DNA from: Streptomyces sp. BA2
GTDB lineage: Bacteria > Actinomycetota > Actinomycetes > Streptomycetales > Streptomycetaceae
Reading direction: 5' to 3'
Assembly (NCBI RefSeq): GCF_009769735.1
Contig: NZ_WSRO01000002.1
Coordinates: forward strand, 8,667,001 to 8,731,000
DNA: 64,000 nt
Part shown: positions 8,242-14,944 of the stretch, piece after piece
Numbering within the stretch: the first letter of the stretch is position 1
How the letters are laid out: the number at the start of each line of letters is the position of its first letter
Position numbers and translations under genes: made by a program
Notes under the pieces: generated by a model
Database searches by the model: none
The model's input: only the letters and a program-made list of their open reading frames with translations
What the model was told of the DNA's origin: nothing

Positions 8242-8530
8242 GTGGGCCGGTCGGCGCGCGCGCTGACGACCGCGGCACCGCGGCCGTCGTCCCTGCCCCG
8301 GCGCGCTGCCGAGCTGATCGCGAGCCACTTCGAGGCGGTCGTCCGGGCGGCCGAGGGGTGCCGTCGGCGCGGCACACGACGGCCCCACCCCGACCGGCGA
8401 ATCCCTGTCCACCGCGCTCACGACGGCCCTGGCCCACGACACCCGAGCACGGGCGAGGGCCGTGGCCGCCACGGTCCGGGCCGACGGGGCGGAGGTGGCC
8501 GCGAAGCTGCTGGTCGACATGGTCAGCTGA
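8242..8530 (+). pseudogene. Internally deleted glycosyltransferase remnant
   Basis: Two pieces of one macrolide/sterol-type GT-B glycosyltransferase lie head to tail with the middle missing. Bases 8242-8360 read GRSARALTTAAPRPSSLPRR followed by [19 protein letters not shown], which matches the region around residues 70-110 of such enzymes. After a frame change, 8359-8530 read [20 protein letters not shown] and continue [20 protein letters not shown] to a stop, matching the extreme C-terminus with the nucleotide-sugar-binding end. The N-terminal 70 residues and about 230 central residues are absent, and the two parts are in different frames. I infer decay by deletion. The original acceptor and sugar donor are unknown. 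Assignment is by remembered family pattern, not by alignment. Confidence 0.65.
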
Positions 8531-8533
8531 GAA

Positions 8534-8549
8534 GGCCCCCCACGGGGCC
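8534..8549. terminator. Short GC hairpin between the glycosyltransferase remnant and the 8559 gene
   Basis: GGCCCC-CCAC-GGGGCC forms a 6-bp stem with a 4-base loop just after the remnant's stop and just before the stop of the opposite-strand gene. It is placed as a bidirectional terminator. No U-tract follows, as is usual in Streptomyces. Confidence 0.4.
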
Positions 8550-8558
8550 CTGTCCGCG

Positions 8559-9371
8559 TCAGGCGATCGGCTCGCGCATCTCCTCGCGTACTGCCAGCGT
8601 GATGCGTGCGACCTCGACCAGGTCGACGTCTTCGGGGGCCTGGCTCACGTTCTCATCGGTGATCAGACCCACACTTGCCCCGGTGTTGGCGTCGCCCCAC
8701 GCGCACATCGGGACGTTGCTCCGCACCCCGGCCTGCTCGGAGGTCAGCACCTGGCACCGCAGTGTCATGCCGGAGCCCTCGGGCGTGATGTCGTGCGCGG
8801 GGACGGCGACCGTGGCGCCCGGTGCTTCGGCGGCGCCCTCCATCATGTAGGTCCGCGACAACGCCGGATCCTTGAACCGCCCGTACATGCCGGAGACGAC
8901 CAGCCTGCTGCCGTCCTGCTCGCCTTGTCCCGTGTACCCGCCCACGACGCCCGTCGGGTCGCGGACGTTGCTGCGGCTCCGGTTCTCCTCCACCATTTGC
9001 CGGCCCGTGGTGTCCGAGAGGTCCGTGCTGAGCTTGAACGTCCCCCCGACCATTTCGGCGGGCACCCGCAGGCGATACTTCGCCTCCGGGAACCCTGCCC
9101 CGTCGCCGAACACCGCGAACCCGGCGATCGCCACCACCAGGGCCCCCACGCCGGCACCGACGACGGCGAGAATCTTGCCGGTGCTGTGCCTGGGCGGCGG
9201 AGCCATGGGCGGCGCACCCCATGGACCGTGCCCTGCGGCGTAGGGCTGCTGCCCGTACGGCTGGCCCTGCTGCGGGAAGGGCGGATGAACGTAGGGCGGT
9301 TGCGGAGGCTGCTGCCCGTACGGGGGCGGGGCAGCGCCGAACCCACCGGGCTGTGATGGCGGCGTGGACAT
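8559..9371 (-). CDS. Proline-rich single-pass membrane protein
   Basis: This 270-residue protein has a Pro/Gly/Tyr/Gln-rich cytoplasmic N-terminus (residues 1-62, with PPYGQQPPQPPY-like repeats). One transmembrane helix follows (about 66-88, ILAVVGAGVGALVVAIAGFA), then an extracellular domain of about 180 residues with two Cys that could pair. This is a common but uncharacterised Streptomyces design, in which the disordered tail often resembles those of PASTA-kinase substrates and other cell-envelope proteins. I recognise no enzymatic motif. It stands alone between the glycosyltransferase remnant and the MAB_1171c gene, on the same strand as the latter and 14 bases upstream of the latter's stop codon. 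Confidence 0.75.
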   Translation of the reverse strand: MSTPPSQPGGFGAAPPPYGQQPPQPPYVHPPFPQQGQPYGQQPYAAGHGPWGAPPMAPPPRHSTGKILAVVGAGVGALVVAIAGFAVFGDGAGFPEAKYRLRVPAEMVGGTFKLSTDLSDTTGRQMVEENRSRSNVRDPTGVVGGYTGQGEQDGSRLVVSGMYGRFKDPALSRTYMMEGAAEAPGATVAVPAHDITPEGSGMTLRCQVLTSEQAGVRSNVPMCAWGDANTGASVGLITDENVSQAPEDVDLVEVARITLAVREEMREPIA

Positions 9372-9385
9372 GCCGATACGCTACG

Positions 9386-10648
9386 TCACCCTCCGGGCAC
9401 GGCAACGCCAGGCCCAGCAGGGGCGGTTACCCCGCAGCCTGCGCGGGTGACGGCTTCGGAGACGAGCGGAAGGTTCAAGTGCCGTGCCACCAGGACGAGG
9501 TGGGCCCGCTCTTGTTCCTCGGGGACTCTGCCGCCGGGCATGGCCTTCAGACGCGTGTGGTCAGGCAGCGGCGGCAGGCCCTGGCCGCGCGCTCGGGCCG
9601 CGTGCAGTACGACGGCGGCGGCCTGGGCCGCGACCAGGTCGAAGTGGTCGGGCAGGTCGGCTTCACGGTCGGCGAGGCCGGCCACTGCCTGAGCGGGTGC
9701 CCCGCTCCACCACGGGCTCAGGACGCGCTCGCCCTCGCGGATCTCGGCGAGCCGGCGGAGCAGTTCCACCCGCCAGTTCCGCCACCAGAACAGCGGCTGC
9801 GGAGCGAGGACGAGCTGTCCGTTGTCCTCGCCGAGCCGTGTCGCCACCTTCCACAGCTGTTCCATCGCCCGGCAGTCGCGGCGCTCCTCGCGCCGGGAGC
9901 TGAACACGAGCCGGGCCAGGGCGAAGGAAGCGGCCACGCCGCTGGCGATGGTGGCAAGCCATGCGCCCTCGGCAAGGAAGTCCAGGCGATGTGTGCCCGT
10001 GGCGACGGCTGAGATCACCGCGGTGAGGGTCAGGGCGATGTTGGCGATGTCCAGGGCCACGGCGGTCGCGAACGCCTTGAGGCTCTTCTGCAGGGCCATG
10101 TCGAGGTCGGGCCGCCCCGGCATGACGACGCCACGGCACTGCTGCATGGTGACGAGCGCGGTGGCGACGATGCCGACCGAGTAGACGACCTGGAAGGCGA
10201 CGACCTGCCAGATGTCGGCATAGGCCGCGGAGTAGCGGAGGGGGCGTGCGGGGCCCCGCACGTCGGCCCAGACGTAGAGGACGGTCATCAGGAGGATGGC
10301 GCTGCCGTACACCGGCGCCCAGGTGGCGATCGTGCGCCGCAGGGCGGCCCGCTCCTTGCGTGCCGGGTGCCACAGCTGAGTCATCAGGTGGGCATGGCCG
10401 AGACACAGCAGGGTGGCGGAGTTGACGATGAGCGCCGGAAGATTGGCGGAGCCCGCGGCCGCGCCCACGGCCCGGTAGACGGCGGGCGTGCAGAGCAGGA
10501 AGATCACGCCGCAGTGGATCAGGACCGACGCCGTCAGTTTGAGGGTGAGGTCCGGATTGCCCCGGGCGGCGTGGGCCTTGGCGAAGCCCAGGGTCAGGGC
10601 GAATCCGGCGATGGCCAGATTGACCGCGGTGAGGACCACGTGCCACAT
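9386..10648 (-). CDS. MAB_1171c-type seven-helix membrane protein
   Basis: This 420-residue protein has about seven hydrophobic helices in its first 260 residues (for example LTAVNLAIAGFALTLGFA and ILLMTVLYVW). A soluble C-terminal domain of about 150 residues follows (WKVATRLGEDNGQLVL, VELLRRLAEIREGERVL). This matches the MAB_1171c-like/DUF6545 proteins of actinobacteria, which are regularly encoded beside an ImmA/IrrE peptidase and an XRE regulator; their function is unknown. The ATG at 10648 overlaps the stop of the ImmA gene by one base (TGATG), so the two are coupled. I infer a membrane sensor or anchor feeding the peptidase. A transporter annotation is often given but is not supported by any visible motif. 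Confidence 0.75.
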   Translation of the reverse strand: MWHVVLTAVNLAIAGFALTLGFAKAHAARGNPDLTLKLTASVLIHCGVIFLLCTPAVYRAVGAAAGSANLPALIVNSATLLCLGHAHLMTQLWHPARKERAALRRTIATWAPVYGSAILLMTVLYVWADVRGPARPLRYSAAYADIWQVVAFQVVYSVGIVATALVTMQQCRGVVMPGRPDLDMALQKSLKAFATAVALDIANIALTLTAVISAVATGTHRLDFLAEGAWLATIASGVAASFALARLVFSSRREERRDCRAMEQLWKVATRLGEDNGQLVLAPQPLFWWRNWRVELLRRLAEIREGERVLSPWWSGAPAQAVAGLADREADLPDHFDLVAAQAAAVVLHAARARGQGLPPLPDHTRLKAMPGGRVPEEQERAHLVLVARHLNLPLVSEAVTRAGCGVTAPAGPGVAVPGG

Positions 10649-11250
10649 CAGTGGAACCGCCGGTTGGCGAAGGCGGAAGTGAGCGACCCCGCGCCCTTCT
10701 TGCCGGTCAGTTGCAGCGCGGCGACGGTCCCGAAGGCCTCCGCGCGCCACTCCGCCTTGCGCTCGAATGTCGTACGGAAGAAGACGGGGCCGCTCATGAC
10801 GTCGTCCACCAACCCGGGTGGCAGGGAGGTCAGTTCGCTCTCCAGGGCGTCGGAGCCCTGGAAGTGGTGCCCGCTGACGCAGTCGTCGTCGTCCTCACCC
10901 TCGAGCAGGTGGAAGAGCTCGTGGCCCAGGATGAAGCGCTGGTGGTGCGGGCTGGTGTTGGTGGTGATGACGATACGGTCGCCCTCCTTCCCCGGCAGGC
11001 ACATGCCCGTCGCCTGTGGGCTCAGAGAGCGCTGGACGATCTCGATGGGGCGGCCGCGCTTCTTCCCGACGGCCTCGACCAGGTCCATGAGCCCGGCGTC
11101 GGGTTCCAGCGCGAGTTCCTTGTAGATGAGGCGCGCTGCGCGACGTTCTTCCATGCTCCAGGCGAGGCGTTTGCGCACGGCCGTGGAGACCCGGCCGGGG
11201 ATCAGGCGGCCTGGGCCGGTGCGGTGCTCGGGGGTGCCGGTGGAATGCAT
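10648..11250 (-). CDS. ImmA/IrrE-family zinc metallo-endopeptidase
   Basis: This 200-residue protein carries the HEXXH zinc-peptidase motif as ILGHELFHLLEG (about residues 112-123). The third ligand is likely in the following acidic helix region (FERKAEWRAEAFGTV, about 167-181), as in the ImmA/IrrE (DUF955) family. Members cleave XRE-type repressors to switch on mobile elements or stress genes. Here the likely substrate is the XRE regulator encoded 3 kb away at 14103. GGGAGG lies 9-10 bases before the ATG at 11250. The gene is translationally coupled to the MAB_1171c gene. A 6-3-6 palindrome precedes it, so it may form a transcript separate from the P450 pair, which ends 129 bases upstream. 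Confidence 0.85.
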   Translation of the reverse strand: MHSTGTPEHRTGPGRLIPGRVSTAVRKRLAWSMEERRAARLIYKELALEPDAGLMDLVEAVGKKRGRPIEIVQRSLSPQATGMCLPGKEGDRIVITTNTSPHHQRFILGHELFHLLEGEDDDDCVSGHHFQGSDALESELTSLPPGLVDDVMSGPVFFRTTFERKAEWRAEAFGTVAALQLTGKKGAGSLTSAFANRRFH

Positions 11251-11273
11251 GGGGTCAGCCCTCCCAGACGTGC

Positions 11274-11288
11274 GTCCCGCGCCGGGAC
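11274..11288. promoter_or_regulatory. Palindrome in the immA-like gene's upstream region
   Basis: GTCCCG-CGC-CGGGAC is a perfect 6-3-6 inverted repeat 24 bases upstream of the peptidase start codon. On the minus strand a TAGTGT hexamer lies immediately before it, a fair -10 box. It could be an operator, or a terminator of the preceding P450 transcript; it does not match the GTCAAC-type sites near the XRE gene. Confidence 0.4.
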
Positions 11289-11379
11289 ACTATCAGCCCG
11301 TCCTGCCGGTGATCGAATCCCATGGCGCGAGAGCAACTCCCGGTCAGCACAGCCATGTTGGAGAGGTCGGAAGCATCAC

Positions 11380-12597
11380 CTAGACCGCTGTCCGGCTCCT
11401 CAGCAGAACCGGCAGAGCCCCGGCGGCGTTGGACGAGTAGGAGGCCACCGGCTCCGGCTCGGCGGCGAGTTCGACGTCGAACCGGCTGTGGAGGGCCCGC
11501 AGGCCGGTCGCGCCCACCATCTTCGCCAGTGGAGCCCCGATGCAGTAGTGGACACCATGGGAGAACCCGAGATGGGAGGCCGCCGCCTCGCGCAGTACGT
11601 CGAACTCCTCGGCTGTCGGGCCGAATTGCCGCGCGTCGCGCCCGGTGGCCGCGACATGGATCACCACGGCTTGCCCTGCCTTGATCTCCGTGCCCGAGAG
11701 GGTCACGTCCTTCGCGGCGTAGTAGAACATCACCGTGCGGACCGGGCTGTCGCGGCGCAACGTCTCGTCGATGACGGCCGCCCATGCGTCCGACTCGCGG
11801 GCCAGGGCGAGCTGTTCGGGATGGCGGGCCAGGTTCACCACCGCGTTGCCGATGAGGTTGGCGGTGGTCTCATGCCCCGCGAAGAGGAAAAGGAGCAGGG
11901 TCTCCGTCAACTCCTTCTCGCTGAGGCTGCCTTGTCCGTCGCCGTGGGCGGCGATGAGGGCCGAGGTCAGATCGTCGCCGGGCGCCGCGGACTTCTCGGA
12001 GATCAGCTCACTGATCACGGACACGAGACCCGTCTTTGCCGCCGGCGCCTCCTCGGCGCGGCTCTCGTCGTGCAGGGCCGCGAAGTTGTCGGCGAGCTGC
12101 TCGCTCTTGTCCAGACCGAGCCCGAACAGGCTGCAGATGATGGCCATCGGCAGCGGGAGAGCGAACGCCTGCCGCAGGTCGACCGGGCCGGGCTCGGCAG
12201 CCAGGTCGTCGGTAAGGCGCTGGACGATCTCCTCGACGCGCGGCCGCAGTGCCTCGATCCGGCGCGGCGTGAAGGCCTTGCCCACCAGTTTCCGCAGCCG
12301 GGTGTGGTCCACGCCGTCCGCGTTCAGCATGCCGGAGAGGGTGATCAGTTCCAGCAAGGGCCAGCTGTCGGGCACCTCACCGTCGGTGTACGCCTGCCAA
12401 TGCGCCGGATTCTTGCGGAAGTCCGGGTGGGTGAGCACCTCGCGCGCGGTGGCATGGTCCCCGGTGGCCCACACCTCCACGTCGCCGGTGAGCCGGACCC
12501 GCACCACCGGGCCCCGGTCCCTGAGGCCGCGCCCCTCGGCCACGACGAGGTCGCGCGGGTCGAGCAAGGTCACTTGAGGCGGCGTCAGGTCAGGCAT
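11380..12597 (-). CDS. Cytochrome P450 (canonical)
   Basis: This 405-residue soluble bacterial P450 has the I-helix AGHETT (about residue 240), the K-helix ExxR as DETLRR and the heme-binding loop HLGFSHGVHYCIGAPLA, with the axial Cys near residue 352. It is expected to hydroxylate or epoxidise a small molecule using ferredoxin electrons. No ferredoxin gene is adjacent. The ATG at 12597 overlaps the end of the upstream P450 gene by 8 bases and has GGAGGT 9-10 bases before it, inside that gene, so the pair is translationally coupled. Subfamily and substrate cannot be assigned by eye. Confidence 0.9.
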   Translation of the reverse strand: MPDLTPPQVTLLDPRDLVVAEGRGLRDRGPVVRVRLTGDVEVWATGDHATAREVLTHPDFRKNPAHWQAYTDGEVPDSWPLLELITLSGMLNADGVDHTRLRKLVGKAFTPRRIEALRPRVEEIVQRLTDDLAAEPGPVDLRQAFALPLPMAIICSLFGLGLDKSEQLADNFAALHDESRAEEAPAAKTGLVSVISELISEKSAAPGDDLTSALIAAHGDGQGSLSEKELTETLLLFLFAGHETTANLIGNAVVNLARHPEQLALARESDAWAAVIDETLRRDSPVRTVMFYYAAKDVTLSGTEIKAGQAVVIHVAATGRDARQFGPTAEEFDVLREAAASHLGFSHGVHYCIGAPLAKMVGATGLRALHSRFDVELAAEPEPVASYSSNAAGALPVLLRSRTAV

Positions 12598-13897
12598 GAA
12601 GGGGGACCTCCGAGGCGGATCGGGCGGTCGGGGCGAAGCGGACGGGCAGGGCCTCCAGGGCGCGAACGATGACGGACGGGCGCCACGTCAGGGACGCGCC
12701 GTCGGCGAGGCGGACGTCGGGCAGCCGCTGCAGCAGGCAGTCGACCGCTGTCACCGCGATCGCCTCCGCCAGGTCGGGGAACGGGCACTCGTGCTCCCCC
12801 GCGCCGTAAGGGAGGTTGGCCTCGCTGTGGGCGGCCATCGCGGCGCGCTCGGCGTCCGACCCCATGCACGGGTCCTGATTGACGGCGGCCAGGTCGAGCA
12901 CGAGCATGTCGCCGGCCGCGATGTCCTGCTCACCCAGGCGGGCGTCCCGCGTGGCCCAGCGGCCGATGACGCGCTGCAGCGGGGGCTGCTCCCACAGCGT
13001 GGCCCGCATGGCCCCCTCGATGTCGGCGAGGCCGTGGTTCACGTCATTGCGCATCTGCGCACTGTTGACCTGCCGTTCGAGGCCGTTCGAGATCCAGTTC
13101 CCCATGGCGCCCATGGCGGAGGCCAGCGTGAGCCACACCTGCTCGCGGATCTCCTCGTTGCTGCGGGCGATCTCGTCCGTGCTCCGGGCCGTGTCCTCTT
13201 CGATGAGCCAGGCGATCGCGTCGGCACCGAGCTCCCGCCGCCGGTAGGCGATGTGGCCCTCGATGACGCTCATGATCTGCTGGTTGGCCTGCTGCGCCTC
13301 CTCTCCGCCGTCCAGGAGTGCGGGCAGGGCGGTCACCAGCTGCTGCGCCGCCTGCTCCGAGAACCCGAAGATCCGCATCAGGACCATGAGGGGCAGCTGC
13401 GCCGCGTACTGGGCGACGAGGTCCGCGCTCCCGGTCTCGCAGAACTGGTCGATCAGGCGGTTCGCGCGGTCGCGCGTGTAGCGGCGTACGGTCCCGGGCC
13501 GGGTACGGCCCAGACTGCGGGTGAGGGCTCCGCGTAACCGTGTGTGTTCCTCCCCTGTGGCGAACAGGGCGTTGGGCCGCTCCTGCGTGTGCAGCGCCAG
13601 GGACCAGTCGGCGGGTACCGGGCTGCGCGGCCGCCAGGGCCGAGGGCTGCGGCTGTAGGCCACCCCCTCGCGCATCACGACCTTCGCCTCCTGGTAGCCG
13701 ATGACCAGCCAGGCGAACACCCCGTCCAGGGTGATGGGGACCACGGGCCCGTGCTCGGCCCGCATCCTGCGGTACATATCTCGCGGGTCCGGGTGCGCGT
13801 CGATCTCCGCCAGCGGCAGCGCCGCGGGATGAGCGGGGCAGCCCGGGGGCGGTAAGAGAGTGCTGGCAGCGGCGGGAAAATCAGGATAGGAAGTCAT
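12590..13897 (-). CDS. CYP157-like cytochrome P450 lacking the ExxR motif
   Basis: This 435-residue P450-fold protein keeps the heme loop as LPYGAGEHECPF, with the axial Cys at about residue 371. The K-helix reads EGAMRATLWEQPP, so the invariant Glu and Arg of ExxR are replaced by Arg and Trp (RATLW at about 298-302). In the published CYP157 family the same place reads EQSLW, also lacking ExxR, so this belongs to or near CYP157, usually found paired with a second P450 as here. The I-helix region (WLTLASAMGAMGNW) also lacks the usual A/G-G-x-D/E-T, so classical oxygen activation is doubtful. No Shine-Dalgarno precedes the ATG at 13897 and the shared 14-bp site ends 15 bases upstream, so the start may be leaderless or lie further downstream. 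Confidence 0.85.
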   Translation of the reverse strand: MTSYPDFPAAASTLLPPPGCPAHPAALPLAEIDAHPDPRDMYRRMRAEHGPVVPITLDGVFAWLVIGYQEAKVVMREGVAYSRSPRPWRPRSPVPADWSLALHTQERPNALFATGEEHTRLRGALTRSLGRTRPGTVRRYTRDRANRLIDQFCETGSADLVAQYAAQLPLMVLMRIFGFSEQAAQQLVTALPALLDGGEEAQQANQQIMSVIEGHIAYRRRELGADAIAWLIEEDTARSTDEIARSNEEIREQVWLTLASAMGAMGNWISNGLERQVNSAQMRNDVNHGLADIEGAMRATLWEQPPLQRVIGRWATRDARLGEQDIAAGDMLVLDLAAVNQDPCMGSDAERAAMAAHSEANLPYGAGEHECPFPDLAEAIAVTAVDCLLQRLPDVRLADGASLTWRPSVIVRALEALPVRFAPTARSASEVPLHA

Positions 13898-13912
13898 GAC
13901 ACCGATTCAGTC

Positions 13913-13926
13913 GTCAACAATTGGGG
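13913..13926 (-). promoter_or_regulatory. 14-bp shared site upstream of the P450 pair
   Basis: On the minus strand this reads CCCCAATTGTTGAC, identical over all 14 bases to the site at 14851-14864 that precedes the ATP-grasp gene. It lies 15 bases upstream of the CYP157-like start codon. The TTGAC end could act as a -35 element, and CAATTG is palindromic. I infer a binding site for the XRE regulator encoded between the two copies. Confidence 0.6.
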
Positions 13927-14010
13927 AATGCCGCAGCGTGAGGCTGGCACGAACAGCCGTGTTACGGCCCCTCATCTGGTCAGCGATCTTCCTGCACCCC
14001 TCGACGGGGT

Positions 14011-14024
14011 GTCAACGATCGAGG
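14011..14024 (+). promoter_or_regulatory. Degenerate third copy of the shared site before the XRE gene
   Basis: GTCAACGATCGAGG matches 11 of 14 bases of GTCAACAATTGGGG, the complement-strand form of the site found at 13913 and 14851. It lies about 80 bases upstream of the GTG start of the XRE regulator, where an autoregulatory operator would be expected. Chance similarity cannot be excluded. Confidence 0.35.
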
Positions 14025-14102
14025 AAGCCCGCAGGTGGGGGCGGGCGTCAGTGGCTATCCTCAAACCGCCCATCGTGTTCCGTGGCCCTTGGAGACCTAC
14101 AG

Positions 14103-14834
14103 GTGAACGCAGACGCCGACCCCGGAGGAGGCGGTATCGACCGGCTGCTGGCCGCCTCCCACGCGGACGCCCAGCGAGAAGGGCTGCCGCGGGAGTACCT
14201 CCTGAGGTATGCCATCGACCGGTTCCTGGTCGATGTCGACGCCTACGCCGCCCGGTTGGGCAAGACCAGGGGAGACCTGCTGCCTCCGCGGCACGTCTCC
14301 TACATGACCGGCATCGCCGCAGAACGCGCACAGGCGCTGCTCGACGGGGCACCTCTCACCGAGGAGGAACCGGCGGAGGCCAAGGAGCGGGAAGGCTTCC
14401 GCCTGGCCCTCCTGCTGCCGCGCCTGACCTTCCTCAGGGCCACGCGGCTCAACCCGGACACTCAGAAGCCGTTCAGGGACGCCGACATCGCCGCGCGGAC
14501 CGGCATCACGCGGCAGACCGTCTGGAACATCTTCAACGGCGAGCGCAAGCCGCGCCACGACATGGTCGGCACCCTGGAGAACTTCTTCCGCGCTCCCCTG
14601 GGGTTCTGCTTCCGCAGTGAGGGCGAGGCCCTCGCCGAACATCTGAGGCGCATGGTCAACGAGGATCTGCCGAAGCTGGCAACGAAGGTCGCGCTCAAGC
14701 GACTTGGGGCCGACAGCCTCGCCCTGCGCAGCACGGGCGAGGTCGACGTGCTGCGGGACATCCTCCCTGCCCTGGACACGCTCGCGCTTCAGGAGCGCGC
14801 GCGACGGGCGAGCCTGGAGCCTCGGGACGAGTAG
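14103..14834 (+). CDS. XRE-family regulator of the P450/ATP-grasp locus
   Basis: This 243-residue protein has an N-terminal domain of about 110 residues without a recognised fold and a helix-turn-helix around residues 125-165 (FRDADIAARTGITRQTVWNI and ERKPRHDMVGTLENFF). The C-terminal part is helical. HTH proteins of this length beside an ImmA/IrrE peptidase are often its cleavage substrates. I chose the GTG at 14103 because GGAG sits 8-9 bases upstream and the protein becomes family-like from there; frames extending to 13896 read through the divergent promoter. It is divergent from the P450 pair and upstream of the ATP-grasp gene, with matching 14-bp sites at both of those promoters. Confidence 0.8.
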   Translation: MNADADPGGGGIDRLLAASHADAQREGLPREYLLRYAIDRFLVDVDAYAARLGKTRGDLLPPRHVSYMTGIAAERAQALLDGAPLTEEEPAEAKEREGFRLALLLPRLTFLRATRLNPDTQKPFRDADIAARTGITRQTVWNIFNGERKPRHDMVGTLENFFRAPLGFCFRSEGEALAEHLRRMVNEDLPKLATKVALKRLGADSLALRSTGEVDVLRDILPALDTLALQERARRASLEPRDE

Positions 14835-14850
14835 ACGGTCCCTCCGAGTG

Positions 14851-14864
14851 CCCCAATTGTTGAC
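14851..14864 (+). promoter_or_regulatory. 14-bp shared site upstream of the ATP-grasp gene
   Basis: CCCCAATTGTTGAC is identical to the minus-strand site at 13913-13926. Its TTGACA end (14860-14865) is a good -35 box, followed after 17 bases by CAGGCT, a plausible Streptomyces -10. The site lies about 80 bases before the ATP-grasp start. Two identical 14-mers in divergent promoters of one locus are unlikely by chance and suggest co-regulation. Confidence 0.65.
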
Positions 14865-14944
14865 AGGTCGTTGGGCGTACACCAGGCTGTCCGGCGTACA
14901 CAAAGATCTACGTGACTCGTCAATGCTTGAGGAGCACATCCGTC

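Noticed and set aside
11380..14834. Conservon (cvn) system, because CYP157-type P450s are often found in one
   Set aside because: No sensor kinase, roadblock, DUF742 or small GTPase gene is nearby, so this P450 pair is outside a conservon.
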